A DNA stretch of 64,000 nucleotides from an uncultured Bacteroidales bacterium (GTDB taxonomy: Bacteria; Bacteroidota; Bacteroidia; Bacteroidales; UBA932), in the NCBI GenBank assembly GCA_944323825.1, contig CALUTY010000001.1, positions 156,464 to 220,463 on the forward strand, in the 5' to 3' direction. The position numbers and the translations under genes are program-made. Of the stretch, positions 9,020 through 17,548 are shown one piece after another. The notes below the pieces were generated by a model. It did not search any database. It was not told the origin of the DNA and saw only the letters and a list, made by a program, of their open reading frames with translations. Positions within the stretch are counted from its first letter, which is position 1; each line of letters starts with the position of its first letter.

Positions 9020-9925
9020 TCAGATGAAAAGCGATGCGGCCCCGATCATGGCAGCCCTGTCCCGGAGAAGTGAAGTCCGCACGGCAGCACGGCAGCCCCT
9101 CTCCTCAAGCCCTTTTTCCAGCTCCGGTCCGAAAAACGGCCATGCACGCGAAATGTTTCCTCCGAGGACAAGCATGTCAGCCCTGAAGCCGGCAAGAAGA
9201 GGAGCGATGAATCCGGCAAGACGCCGACCATATTCCGAGAACAGGTCTGCAGCATTCCTGTCCCCGGCAGCACACCTGGCGGCAACCTCCTTCGCTCCGG
9301 CAATCTCCATTCCTGAAATCTCCCTATAACGGCGGCAGATCCACCTGGTGGAAAAGGCCTCGTCAGCAATCCCGTCCTCAAAAGGGAGATGATACACCCA
9401 GCCGTTTTCCGGGACTTCATCACCGCTTTCGACCAGACGGTTTCCGCACACGAATCCGGAACCCACTCCTGTCCCCAAAGTGATGGCAACAACCCGATCT
9501 GCCCCTCGGCCCGCACCTCCGGCACATTCCCCCAAAGCAAAGGCCGAGGCGTCATTCAGAAACCTGAATGAATCCATACCATGGCTGCGCAGCCGCGAGG
9601 ACAATGAAGTCTTCAAGTCAAGTCCATATATCCTTTCATATTTTCCCACACCGTTCACCTTGGATATGCCGTTAGGGTAGTCAAACGGGCCGGGGAAAGC
9701 CAGCCCCACCCCTTCCACGGTCCCGTCCTCCACCGGTTCAAGGGATTGCAATATATTGGAAGACAAGATGTCAAGGATTGCAGCGGCATCTGCTCCACTA
9801 TCCAACGGAGTTTCAGATACGCATCCTGCAATCTCTCCCGTCGCAAGCGAAACGACGGCAGAGCAGACATGGCTTCCTCCTACATCCACCCCTATCGCAA
9901 ATCTCATGTTTTTCTGCAGACTCAT
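9020..9925 (-). CDS. ROK-family sugar kinase, probable mannokinase
   Basis: The protein (301 residues from the ATG at 9925; an in-frame ATG at 9907 is an alternative) starts with the ROK/actin-like ATPase motif MRFAIGVDVGGSH and has ITLGTGVGSGFV and ADMLVLGGNIS. The usual ROK zinc cluster CxCGxxGCxE is absent: the matching region reads DEVPENGWVYHLPFEDGIADEAF. Some Bacteroidota ROK kinases lack this cluster. Substrate is inferred as mannose because the next gene encodes mannose-6-phosphate isomerase and a GH92 mannosidase is nearby. A promoter-like TATTTTTG and an operator copy lie just upstream, consistent with GntR control. Confidence 0.85.
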   Translation of the reverse strand: MSLQKNMRFAIGVDVGGSHVCSAVVSLATGEIAGCVSETPLDSGADAAAILDILSSNILQSLEPVEDGTVEGVGLAFPGPFDYPNGISKVNGVGKYERIYGLDLKTSLSSRLRSHGMDSFRFLNDASAFALGECAGGAGRGADRVVAITLGTGVGSGFVCGNRLVESGDEVPENGWVYHLPFEDGIADEAFSTRWICRRYREISGMEIAGAKEVAARCAAGDRNAADLFSEYGRRLAGFIAPLLAGFRADMLVLGGNISRAWPFFGPELEKGLEERGCRAAVRTSLLRDRAAMIGAASLFI

Positions 9926-9959
9926 CAGTGACAAAATTATTATTCTACATATTTATATA

Positions 9960-9988
9960 TGTTCATACATTTTGCTCCCACAAAAATA
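9960..9988 (-). promoter_or_regulatory. ROK-isomerase promoter with downstream operator
   Basis: On the minus strand TATTTTTG (9988-9981) fits the -7 consensus, and the palindrome TGTATGAACA (9969-9960) begins 11 bp after it, over the likely first transcribed bases. Its 15-base surrounding sequence matches the distal site at 1787. The kinase start is at 9925. Confidence 0.55.
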
Positions 9989-10114
9989 GAAAAGAATTTA
10001 ACATATACAAAATTTGTTTTACATCGGCCATTCCACCAGCAAGGTGGACACTCCCTATGTACCATCATGAAATTCCGGTCTGAATCCTGATGCATACCAT
10101 TTATGAAGTGACGG

Positions 10115-10149
10115 AAAAGCCGCGGTACAACGATTGTTCCACGGTTTTT
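10115..10149. terminator. Terminator-like hairpin upstream of tRNA-Ser
   Basis: An imperfect stem (CCGCGGTACAA against TTGTTCCACGG, loop CGA) is preceded by AAAA and followed by TTTTTG. It has terminator character in either direction, yet no gene obviously ends here. It may insulate the tRNA gene from the mannoside locus. Confidence 0.4.
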
Positions 10150-10183
10150 GACAAAAACAATGACAACGGAATGAAATAAATGC

Positions 10184-10191
10184 TATTTTTG
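10184..10191 (+). promoter_or_regulatory. -7 box of the tRNA-Ser gene (TATTTTTG)
   Basis: The sequence fits TAnnTTTG and ends 11 bp before the first base of the mature tRNA, the right place for a tRNA promoter. No good TTTG is seen about 20 nt upstream. Confidence 0.5.
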
Positions 10192-10202
10192 CACAGAATA
10201 AT

Positions 10203-10289
10203 GGAAAGATGCCGGAGTGGTCGATCGGGCCGCACTCGAAATGCGGTGAACGCGCAAGTGTTCCCAGAGTTCGAATCTCTGTCTTTCCG
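10203..10289 (+). tRNA. tRNA-Ser (anticodon CGA)
   Basis: The 87-base gene folds as a class II tRNA. The acceptor stem pairs GGAAAGA (10203-10209) with TCTTTCC (10282-10288), with discriminator G at 10289. The anticodon stem pairs CCGCA with TGCGG around loop CTCGAAA, giving anticodon CGA, which reads UCG serine codons. A long variable arm and the T loop TTCGAAT follow. The 3' CCA is not encoded. A promoter-like box precedes it and a series of hairpins follows it. Confidence 0.95.
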
Positions 10290-10451
10290 CAGAACGCAAA
10301 GAGGATGGGTCAAAAGTCCCGAAGGGACCGCGACCGGAGGGAGCGAGATCCCCCTAATAGGGGTCGTGAGCGGTTTATGAGAATGTCCAGTGGACATTCG
10401 AAAGCGAGCAGAGGGGTTTAGACGGGTCCAGTCTTTCGAAGAAAGACGTTT
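10290..10451 (+). other. Multi-hairpin region trailing tRNA-Ser
   Basis: This stretch contains at least four short hairpins in series: GTCCC/GGGAC (10316-10328), GATCCCC/GGGGTC (about 10347-10360), GAATGTCC/GGACATTC (10381-10399) and GTCTTTC/GAAAGAC (10431-10447). Loops are only 3-5 bases. Small overlapping reading frames exist but look like translated structure rather than protein. It could be a structured transcript co-made with the tRNA, or a repeat element; I do not recognise a named RNA family. Confidence 0.45.
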
Positions 10452-10486
10452 GAGGGTTACCAAAAGCCTTTTTGGTCACCCTCTTT
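10452..10486 (+). terminator. Strong terminator after the tRNA-Ser trailer
   Basis: A long stem (GAGGGTtACCAAAA against TTTTTGGTcACCCTC) is followed by TTTAAC. It would end a transcript from the tRNA promoter, and on the other strand it lies beyond the fructokinase stop codon at 10543. Confidence 0.75.
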
Positions 10487-10542
10487 AACATAATATCGGC
10501 CGTCATTGCGGGACGGAATTGCCCGCAGGCATACAGAGAATG

Positions 10543-11430
10543 TCATTTCAGCATTGAAGTGAACCTTTCCGGAAGCACAGGCATTGCACCTTTCTGTGTG
10601 CAGACAAAGGCTGAAACCTCAACGGCAAGACGGTGGGCATCACGGAAAGGCAGGCCCTTCAACACGCCGGACACGAATGCAGCTGTAAATGAATCCCCTG
10701 CCCCCACGGTATCCGCCACCTCCACTTTCGGCGTTCCGACAAATGAGGCATCTCCAGGGACAAATACATGGCTGCCGGTCGCTCCGCAGGTGAGTATCAG
10801 CATCTTCAGACCATATTTTTCAAGCAGCAAGCGGCATCTTTCTTCGATGCAGGCTTCAGGCAGGTCAAAGAGGCGGCTGACAATCTCCAGTTCCTCATCA
10901 TTGATTTTGAGAATATTGCATTTCCCGAGAGAGCTGCATAAAATCTCCCTGGAATAGAAATCCTGCCTGAGATTGATGTCAAAGACTTTCAGCACGCTGC
11001 CGTCATCCGGCAGGGCATCCAGAAAACGGTTGACAGTATCCCTTGAAACGGCACTGCGCTGGGCAAGCGAACCGAAACAGACAGCGCAGGTCTCCGAGGC
11101 AAGCTTTTCAAGAGCCGGAGTATATGGAATGTTGTCCCAGGCAACCCCTTCCATTATGTCATAGCAGGGAATTCCGTTACCCTCCAGTTTCACCCGGACA
11201 GTTCCTGTAGGATAAGGGACCGTTTCGACAAGACATTTCAGTCCCTTTGCACTGAAAGTGTCCAGTATCTCCCGACCGAGAGCGTCATCACCTACGGCAC
11301 TGACCACACGGCTTTCAAATCCGAACTGCGACACATGATACGCGAAATTGGCCGGCGCTCCGCCGATCTTCTTCCCCTCCGGGAGCATGTCCCAAAGGGC
11401 TTCGCCCATTCCTGCTACGATATTTCTCAT
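10543..11430 (-). CDS. PfkB-family carbohydrate kinase, probable fructokinase
   Basis: The 295-residue protein has both PfkB signatures: the N-terminal GGAPANFAYHVSQFG (about 22-36) and the C-terminal DTVGAGDSFTAAFVSG with its catalytic Asp. The WDMLPEGKKIGGAPANFA start is typical of bacterial fructokinases, which phosphorylate fructose to fructose-6-phosphate. The gene stands alone on the minus strand, not adjoined by a sucrase or fructan gene. Ribokinase- or sugar-kinase activity on another ketose cannot be excluded from sequence. Confidence 0.85.
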   Translation of the reverse strand: MRNIVAGMGEALWDMLPEGKKIGGAPANFAYHVSQFGFESRVVSAVGDDALGREILDTFSAKGLKCLVETVPYPTGTVRVKLEGNGIPCYDIMEGVAWDNIPYTPALEKLASETCAVCFGSLAQRSAVSRDTVNRFLDALPDDGSVLKVFDINLRQDFYSREILCSSLGKCNILKINDEELEIVSRLFDLPEACIEERCRLLLEKYGLKMLILTCGATGSHVFVPGDASFVGTPKVEVADTVGAGDSFTAAFVSGVLKGLPFRDAHRLAVEVSAFVCTQKGAMPVLPERFTSMLK

Positions 11431-11549
11431 TTTTTAACATAAATTCCTGTCGTGACGGCAAACATATAAAAAATTTGCCTATCTGCAAAAGGCATTGAGG
11501 ATTATCACGACAAAACCCGGCAGGGAGGGAAATGTTGATGTCTTTTTTG

Positions 11550-11557
11550 TAGATTTG
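11550..11557 (+). promoter_or_regulatory. -7 box for the 11584 gene (TAGATTTG)
   Basis: TAGATTTG fits TAnnTTTG and lies 26 bp before the ATG at 11584. No convincing TTTG occurs at about 20 nt upstream. Confidence 0.5.
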
Positions 11558-11583
11558 CACCGTCAAAGAATCAACAGGAAAGC

Positions 11584-12615
11584 ATGACCGGGAATACAGA
11601 AACAGCCAGCGCCAAGGAACTGACGGCAGAATCCGCTTCAAGAATGGATGACGGAATTTTCCGCCGTTCCCGGGCTTTGGCGGAAGAGATTGCCGCTTTC
11701 CTTGAAAATCACGGCACACCGTGCAAAATCACATTTCCGGAAAGATTTCCGCTCATTGTTTCAGAAAAAGGAAAAGTCATACTGCCCCTGGGAATCTGCG
11801 CCGAAAGCCAGGAAAGAGCATCAGAAATCAGGAAAATGGCTGAAAATGTCATTTCAGAACAATTCGGCAGTAAAGATGCAGAAGACGCATCCGGCAATGC
11901 ACGACCCATAATCCTTGCCGAGGACAGATGGAGAGGCCGGGAGGGGGAATGCATCAGACAACGGCTGCTGGCACACTTCGGCATATTCAGACATGTCTTC
12001 GCCAGGAACTGTGAAGTGCGCAGAATCCGCAAGGATATTGCAAGGGAATTCCTGGACGCATACCACAGCTACGGGCATACGGTGTGCAAATACAGTTACG
12101 GACTTTTCCTCAAAAAGGCAGCAGGGACTCTTGTGGCTGTCGCCACATTTTCTAACGGAAGGCTCATGCCCCGGAACGGGAAAGTCTACAGGTCATACCA
12201 ATGGATAAGATATGCATCCCTGCCTGATGTCAGGGTCAGCGGAGGGATGGGCAAGATGCTCAAATATTTCATTTCAGATATGGGCATGGGCAGAGAAGAA
12301 CGGCATGACGGAAATGAGCCGGAAAATTTCGGAGGCTGCGACATAATGAGCTATGCCGACCTCGAATGGTCCGGAGGTGATGTCTACAGGCAGCTGGGAT
12401 TCATCGCCGAAGACAGGAAAAGCCCTGTCATGTACAGCATCAGCCCGGCCGGCGGCTGGAAAAGGACTCCTGTATCAAGAATGAATCTCCAAGAAAATCC
12501 CGACGGCAATTCCGGAACAGCAGTTCAGCACCTTCCCCGGTCCGGAAATCTGTATTTCGAGAATTTTGGCAGCACCAGATACCGGCTCGTCATTCCGGAA
12601 CGGAAATGTCCATGA
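11584..12615 (+). CDS. Uncharacterised protein with GNAT/Mom-like core
   Basis: The 343-residue protein has no signal peptide. Residues about 150-275 hold FLDAYHSYGHTVCKYSYGLFLKK, LVAVATFSNGR, GGMGKMLKYFISDMG and DIMSYADLEWSGGDVYRQLGF. This order recalls the acetyltransferase-like fold found in phage Mom-type proteins and in domains attached to homing endonucleases, where a late SY(S/A)D..W(S)xG..Y..LGF motif recurs. That resemblance is from memory and is not proof. The last 70 residues (about 275-343) look variable. It is upstream of a flavodoxin-fold gene on the same strand (115 bp gap). Function unknown. Confidence 0.7.
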   Translation: MTGNTETASAKELTAESASRMDDGIFRRSRALAEEIAAFLENHGTPCKITFPERFPLIVSEKGKVILPLGICAESQERASEIRKMAENVISEQFGSKDAEDASGNARPIILAEDRWRGREGECIRQRLLAHFGIFRHVFARNCEVRRIRKDIAREFLDAYHSYGHTVCKYSYGLFLKKAAGTLVAVATFSNGRLMPRNGKVYRSYQWIRYASLPDVRVSGGMGKMLKYFISDMGMGREERHDGNEPENFGGCDIMSYADLEWSGGDVYRQLGFIAEDRKSPVMYSISPAGGWKRTPVSRMNLQENPDGNSGTAVQHLPRSGNLYFENFGSTRYRLVIPERKCP

Positions 12616-12730
12616 GGTCAAGAAAGAAATATCCGGTGCGGCATTTGCGGACAGACAACTTTCCTTGATGCGGATGCAGGAAAACGGAAGTTTTTGCGTA
12701 TGTTTGTCACGGTTTTCAAAAGGCCGGACG

Positions 12731-13306
12731 ATGAAGAAACTTTTTTACATAGACTCGACAATGAGGGAAGAATCCCGGACGAGAAGGATTGCGGAACCGC
12801 TCATCAGCGAACTTGGCAAAAGGTATGAAATTGAACATGTCATCCTTGACGGGGCGGATTTCCCGGCAGTCGGAAGCAAGATTCTGACGGACAGGAACAA
12901 CGGGATTGTGCCAGAAAGATATGCGGACATGGCACGGAGGCTTGCGGCAGCCGACAGGATAGTCATCGCCGCGCCGTTCTGGGACATGAGCTTTCCGGCA
13001 GCGCTGAAGGTGTTCTTTGAGAACATGTCGCTGTTCAACATAACCTTCGGGAGCAACGACAGGGAATGCTACGGGCTGTGCAGATGTGAAAAGGTGCTCT
13101 ACATCACCACAAGGGGGATGAACATCCACACCGGGGACGCACTGGAACAGGCCACACCGTATATAAGGGCGATCGGGCATCTCTGGGGACTGGGTGAGCT
13201 GTACGTGGTGGCTGCCGAAAACATGGACTATGCATGCGGGGAAGAAATAGAAAGGAAGATAGAAGAGGCTGTCAGGAAAGGCCTGGAAATCTGCAAGGAT
13301 TTCTGA
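12731..13306 (+). CDS. Flavodoxin-fold NAD(P)H oxidoreductase (azoreductase/quinone reductase-like)
   Basis: From the ATG at 12731 the product is 191 residues; the reading frame extends upstream but that part is without protein character. MKKLFYIDSTMREESRTRRIAEPLISEL is the FMN phosphate-binding start of the AzoR/NQO type, and AADRIVIAAPFWDMSFPAALKVFFENM plus TTRGMNIHTGDALEQATPYIRAIGHLWGL match the remainder of the fold. Such enzymes use NAD(P)H through FMN to reduce quinones, azo compounds or nitro groups in the cytoplasm. Substrate is undetermined. Confidence 0.85.
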   Translation: MKKLFYIDSTMREESRTRRIAEPLISELGKRYEIEHVILDGADFPAVGSKILTDRNNGIVPERYADMARRLAAADRIVIAAPFWDMSFPAALKVFFENMSLFNITFGSNDRECYGLCRCEKVLYITTRGMNIHTGDALEQATPYIRAIGHLWGLGELYVVAAENMDYACGEEIERKIEEAVRKGLEICKDF

Positions 13307-13317
13307 AATCAGTAACA

Positions 13318-13343
13318 GATCCCTCGACTGCGCTCGGGATGAC
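13318..13343. repeat. REP-like dispersed repeat, copy 1
   Basis: A 26-base imperfect palindrome (ATCCCTC, seven variable bases, CTCGGGATGA) sits between two same-strand genes. Its inverted counterpart at 53859-53882 shares both arms but differs in the centre. Folding pairs TCC with GGA and CGA with TCG around a small loop. Confidence 0.65.
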
Positions 13344-13403
13344 TCCTTGGGGTGGGTAATTATACGGATAAGTATATTAAAAATCATATAACAACAGACA
13401 AAT

Positions 13404-14354
13404 ATGGAAGCAATCGTCAAGACCGATTTTCATTTTCCGGGACAGACAGGGAAATACACCGGAAAAGTGCGTGATGTATATGACATCAACGGGGAATACC
13501 TTGTGATGGTGGTGACGGACAGGATCTCCGCATTCGATGTGATTCTGCCAGAGGGAATACCATGCAAGGGACAAATCCTCAACCAGATAGCAGCAAAGTT
13601 CCTTGACGCGACGGCCGACCTCGTTCCCAACTGGAAGATTGCCACCCCCGACCCTATGGTGACTGTCGGGCACAGGTGCGAACCGTTCAAGGTGGAGATG
13701 GTGATAAGGGGCTATCTTTCAGGCCATGCATGGAGAGAATACAAGGCCGGAAAGCGGACCATCTGCGGTGTGGAAATGCCGGACGGCATGGTGGAGAACC
13801 AGAAGTTCCCGGAACCTATAATCACTCCGACCTCAAAGGCTGCCGAAGGACATGACGAGGACATATCAAAGGAAGAGATCATTGCTTCCGGACTTGTAGG
13901 CAGGGAGGATTATGAGAAAATCGAAGAATACACAAGGTCCATCTACAAGAGAGGCACTGAAATGGCCGCACAAAGGGGGCTTATCCTCGTGGACACCAAA
14001 TATGAATTCGGGAAAAAGGACGGACAGATATATCTGATGGATGAAATCCACACCCCGGACTCTTCACGTTACTTCTATGCGGAAGGATATGAAGAAAGGC
14101 TCGCAAAAGGAGAAAAGCAGAGGCAGCTTTCAAAGGAGTTCGTACGCGAATGGCTGATGGTCAACGGGTTCCAGGGACAGGCCGGACAGAAGGTGCCGGA
14201 AATGACTCCGGAAATCGTGAACGGCATCACGGAAAGATACATCGAACTCTACGAAAACATAACAGGAGAAAGATTCGTGAAGCCGGCAGAGTCATCCGAC
14301 ATTCTCAAAAGGATGGAGGACAATGTGACCGCATTCCTGAAGTCGGCACTATAA
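13404..14354 (+). CDS. purC: PurC, SAICAR synthetase
   Basis: The 316-residue protein begins with [27 protein letters not shown], the SAICAR synthetase signature, and contains [34 protein letters not shown] and [13 protein letters not shown]. It joins CAIR with aspartate using ATP, the step after PurE. The length suits the long form of PurC (about 300 residues) rather than the 240-residue form. It is not in an operon with purEK; the genes are about 12 kb apart in this window. A REP-like repeat lies just upstream. Start at 13404 gives [14 protein letters not shown]. Confidence 0.96.
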   Translation: MEAIVKTDFHFPGQTGKYTGKVRDVYDINGEYLVMVVTDRISAFDVILPEGIPCKGQILNQIAAKFLDATADLVPNWKIATPDPMVTVGHRCEPFKVEMVIRGYLSGHAWREYKAGKRTICGVEMPDGMVENQKFPEPIITPTSKAAEGHDEDISKEEIIASGLVGREDYEKIEEYTRSIYKRGTEMAAQRGLILVDTKYEFGKKDGQIYLMDEIHTPDSSRYFYAEGYEERLAKGEKQRQLSKEFVREWLMVNGFQGQAGQKVPEMTPEIVNGITERYIELYENITGERFVKPAESSDILKRMEDNVTAFLKSAL

Positions 14355-14386
14355 CATTTACCGGATTCTGCATAGGAATGCACACA

Positions 14387-15001
14387 TCACGACAGGGAGT
14401 ATTCTGACAGAAGCCGCTCTATCACAGGGGCGGCTTCTTCGTATCCGTAGCCGCGTCCGATGGCAAAGCGGAGCATCTTCATCTTCAGTTCATAGCATCT
14501 ACCCCTATCTCCGGAACCATATTCCTGCGCACCATATCCCCCGGCACGGGCATTCTTTCCGGAAGCGGACGATGACTTCACGGCTTCGGACTGCCTCGCA
14601 AGGCTCCGGAATTTCACTTCCAACACCTTTTCCATCCGGGAACCGGCTGATGCTCCGTCTATTTCTTCAAGGGCTGCATCCACAATATGCCTTTCAAGCC
14701 CCTTGGAGGCAAGTGCATTCCTGATCTTGAGCTTTCCCCAGCCTGAAATGGATGCCTTGTCCCTGGCAAATGCACTCGCATATCTGTTGTCATCCAGATA
14801 TTTCTCCCTTTTCAGAGCAGAGACCATCTCAGCTGCCATCTGTCCGGCCACGGCATCTGCGGACAGGCCCATTTTCCGCATGGCTGCAGCAACGGCGCCG
14901 GAAGCTTTCGCATAAATGTCGGAAGTACAATATTCCCGTCTGGCGCAGAGGCGTCGCATCCTGTCAAGGATACGGATATATTCCTTGTCAAAATCATCCA
15001 T
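14387..15001 (-). CDS. recX: RecX, regulator of RecA
   Basis: The 204-residue protein shows the RecX three-helix repeats: ILDRMRRLCARREYCTSDIYAK, LKREKYLDDNRYASAFARDKASISGWGKLKIRNALASKGL and the C-terminal LKMKMLRFAIGRGYGYEEA. RecX binds RecA filaments and limits recombinase activity. Residues about 137-170 (rich in Ser, Gly, Ala and Arg) form a low-complexity insertion before the last repeat. The recA gene is about 3.8 kb away on the other strand, so this is not the usual recA-recX operon. Confidence 0.88.
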   Translation of the reverse strand: MDDFDKEYIRILDRMRRLCARREYCTSDIYAKASGAVAAAMRKMGLSADAVAGQMAAEMVSALKREKYLDDNRYASAFARDKASISGWGKLKIRNALASKGLERHIVDAALEEIDGASAGSRMEKVLEVKFRSLARQSEAVKSSSASGKNARAGGYGAQEYGSGDRGRCYELKMKMLRFAIGRGYGYEEAAPVIERLLSEYSLS

Positions 15002-15100
15002 GATACATAAGAACCCTATTTTTGCGTAACAAAATCAGAATGTCAGGTCATCACCTGGTCAGACACGGCAATCCGCCAATGCCTATTCCTCAAACTGCCC

Positions 15101-17548
15101 TCAGAAATTGTATCCGAGGCTTATGTAGAATCCGACCCTGTGCGTAAGGCTCGACCAGTGCACATCGGCACTCAACGGACCGAATATGGAGTCGTACGAG
15201 TATTCCAGACCGGCTCCGAAAATGCCCGGACCGGATGTATAGGTCCTGAAGCTGTCGCTGTCCCTGGCATAGTTCACTATTCCTGTCAAATAATGGTTTC
15301 TGGCCACATTGAACCTGAAATCAGCCCGGACCATGGTCAGTATGTTCCTCATTGATGTGATATTGGTGATGCCGATAAACGGCATCTGCTGAGGCATATA
15401 CCTTCCCGCCATGCTGCCTCCCATACAGTTCATATATGCCAGAGGCACATCAGGGCCGAACAGGAAACGGCAGTTGAAGGAAGGGATGAAGGCGAACACA
15501 TTCCCGGCCGGAACCACGAACTTGCCGTCAGCCTGCACTGCATGGAAATTGCTGAAGCTGTTCGGGAAACCAGCGAAAATCCAGTTGTACTGCACCCCAG
15601 CCGTAAATCCCTTCTTCGGGAAATACCCGTCATCGAAAGTGTCCGCCCGCCCGTCAGCGAAAAGTGACACATAGTCATCCGAAAGATGCCCCAAATCATA
15701 GTCTCCGAGAATCGGTTCAGATGCAAGCAGGGACCTGACATTGAAATATTCATTCCTTATCCCGGCCCTGATGTCAAAAAGCGACCATTTCAGATTGGAA
15801 AGCCAGGCCTCCTGCCCCACCTTGAGATAACTCATGTTGAACCTACCATAACCGAAATCAAGCAGGTTCATGTCGGTCCAGCTTATGTATGCGGCGGCAT
15901 TCAATGTCGGTGACTTGGGAGCATCATACGAATAATGGAAACGGAAATACGGATTGGCACTGATCTTACCGGTGAAGTCAAATCTGGACCCCTGGAGACG
16001 GTGGGCATTCAGACCTATGTTCAGCAGGACGGAAACTATCTCCTCAGTGTCAAGCCGCACCCCGATGCCGAACTGATGGACAGGACCCGGCTGGCAGGTG
16101 ATCACAAGGTCGAACGGCTGTTCCTTCCCCTGCATCTCATATGTCACATAATCAAAAGACTGGGAACCGAATATGTCAGCGACAATATTCTCAATGTCCT
16201 GTCTGCACACCCTGTCTCCAGGAAGTATGTCGATCTTCTTCATGAGGATGGCCTTCTCCTTTCCGGTGACACCCCTTATATCCACGCTCCTCACGACCAC
16301 TGAATCCTCATTTATGTCAATGGCAGCAGGGACGCCGCCGGCTGGACGGCGGCTTCCTGTCCGGGCCCTTATGTTCATGAGACCGGCCTCATTGCGGTAG
16401 GCAGCCTCATACCCGCGCTGGATAATTATGGAAATGCTTTTCCGGTCGAAGCTCATCATGTTGTATTCGTCAAGCTCCGGCCTTATGGCAATATCCGGCA
16501 ACACGGCATTCTTCTCGTACATCGCCCTTCCGAGCATGTCCACGCCGGCATTGATTATGTCGCCTATATTGTTGATCTCGTCATATTGCTTCCTTCCGCT
16601 TGACAGGTCCACACCGATCACGATATCTGCCCCCATCTCACGGGCAAGTCCAGTGGGGTAATTGTCCCTCATCCCCCCGTCCACCAGTACCATGCCGTCC
16701 ATCTTGACAGGGGCGAAGACACCGGGAATCGACATGGTGGAACGCAGTGCGACATTGATCTTGCCGTTGTGCCATATCTTGGCCGTTCCGCTCACAAGGT
16801 CAGTGGCGACACAGGCAAACGGTACAGGCAGATCATTGAAGCACAAGGAATCCTGATAGCCTACGGAAAGGCTGCTGAATATGTTGCTCACATTCTGGCC
16901 GTAGATGTAGCCGGAAGGAAGACTGCCGAGAAGATTGTCCTTTATCAGGTCAGAAGCCCCTGTGGGAGCATCAGCCCCTATGCTGAAAGCCTCATGACGC
17001 TTGGTGTCGGCAAAACGCATCTCATCTGCCTTGCGCTCCATATAGTCCTGCCTGCGGTAGAAGAACGGGAATGAAAGCAGATATTTTTCCCTGTACTTTG
17101 TCTCTGCATATGATATGTATTCCCTCGGCACCCTGTCACTCAGGGCATACGACCAGTCCATGTTTCTTATGAGCGAATCAAGCTCCTCCACCCCATATCC
17201 CAGTGCATACAGTCCTCCGACAAGACCGCCCATGCTCGTTCCAAGGACCATGTCTATGGGCATGTCTATGGATTCAAGGTACCTCAGGACACCCACATGG
17301 GCAGCCCCTTTGGCCCCGCCTCCGCTCAGCACAAGGGCCACGGTCGGCCTCTGTTTCCTGATTTCGGCCATCCTCGCCCTTATTTCCTCCATTGCCAGGG
17401 TATCCGCCGCCGTAAGAAGGGCACTCTCAGGAGCAAGTCCGTCGGATGCCTCCGCCGTGTCTTCCCTGACATCTCCGGCCGCTCCCGCCCGGAGAACAGC
17501 TCCGGACAACAGCATGCACAGCAGCAATATGCATTTCAATCCTTTCAT
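15101..17548 (-). CDS. Patatin-like phospholipase fused to outer-membrane beta-barrel
   Basis: From the ATG at 17548 the protein has 815 residues. A signal peptide (about 1-25) is followed by a patatin domain: SGGGAKGAAHVGVL oxyanion hole (about 75-88), GTSMGG with nucleophile Ser105, and DGGMRDNYP with the catalytic Asp. A POTRA-like segment (VVVRSVDIRGVTGKEKAILMKKIDILPGD) and a C-terminal BamA/TamA-type barrel ending GFYISLGYNF follow. This is the PlpD-like architecture: a lipase connected to an outer-membrane pore. The start overlaps the rlmN stop by 4 bp (ATGA), so the genes are translationally coupled. Confidence 0.9.
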   Translation of the reverse strand: MKGLKCILLLCMLLSGAVLRAGAAGDVREDTAEASDGLAPESALLTAADTLAMEEIRARMAEIRKQRPTVALVLSGGGAKGAAHVGVLRYLESIDMPIDMVLGTSMGGLVGGLYALGYGVEELDSLIRNMDWSYALSDRVPREYISYAETKYREKYLLSFPFFYRRQDYMERKADEMRFADTKRHEAFSIGADAPTGASDLIKDNLLGSLPSGYIYGQNVSNIFSSLSVGYQDSLCFNDLPVPFACVATDLVSGTAKIWHNGKINVALRSTMSIPGVFAPVKMDGMVLVDGGMRDNYPTGLAREMGADIVIGVDLSSGRKQYDEINNIGDIINAGVDMLGRAMYEKNAVLPDIAIRPELDEYNMMSFDRKSISIIIQRGYEAAYRNEAGLMNIRARTGSRRPAGGVPAAIDINEDSVVVRSVDIRGVTGKEKAILMKKIDILPGDRVCRQDIENIVADIFGSQSFDYVTYEMQGKEQPFDLVITCQPGPVHQFGIGVRLDTEEIVSVLLNIGLNAHRLQGSRFDFTGKISANPYFRFHYSYDAPKSPTLNAAAYISWTDMNLLDFGYGRFNMSYLKVGQEAWLSNLKWSLFDIRAGIRNEYFNVRSLLASEPILGDYDLGHLSDDYVSLFADGRADTFDDGYFPKKGFTAGVQYNWIFAGFPNSFSNFHAVQADGKFVVPAGNVFAFIPSFNCRFLFGPDVPLAYMNCMGGSMAGRYMPQQMPFIGITNITSMRNILTMVRADFRFNVARNHYLTGIVNYARDSDSFRTYTSGPGIFGAGLEYSYDSIFGPLSADVHWSSLTHRVGFYISLGYNF

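Noticed and set aside
10180..10421. Short + strand frames over tRNA-Ser and its hairpins
   Set aside because: They translate the tRNA and palindromic sequence; amino acid content follows the structure.
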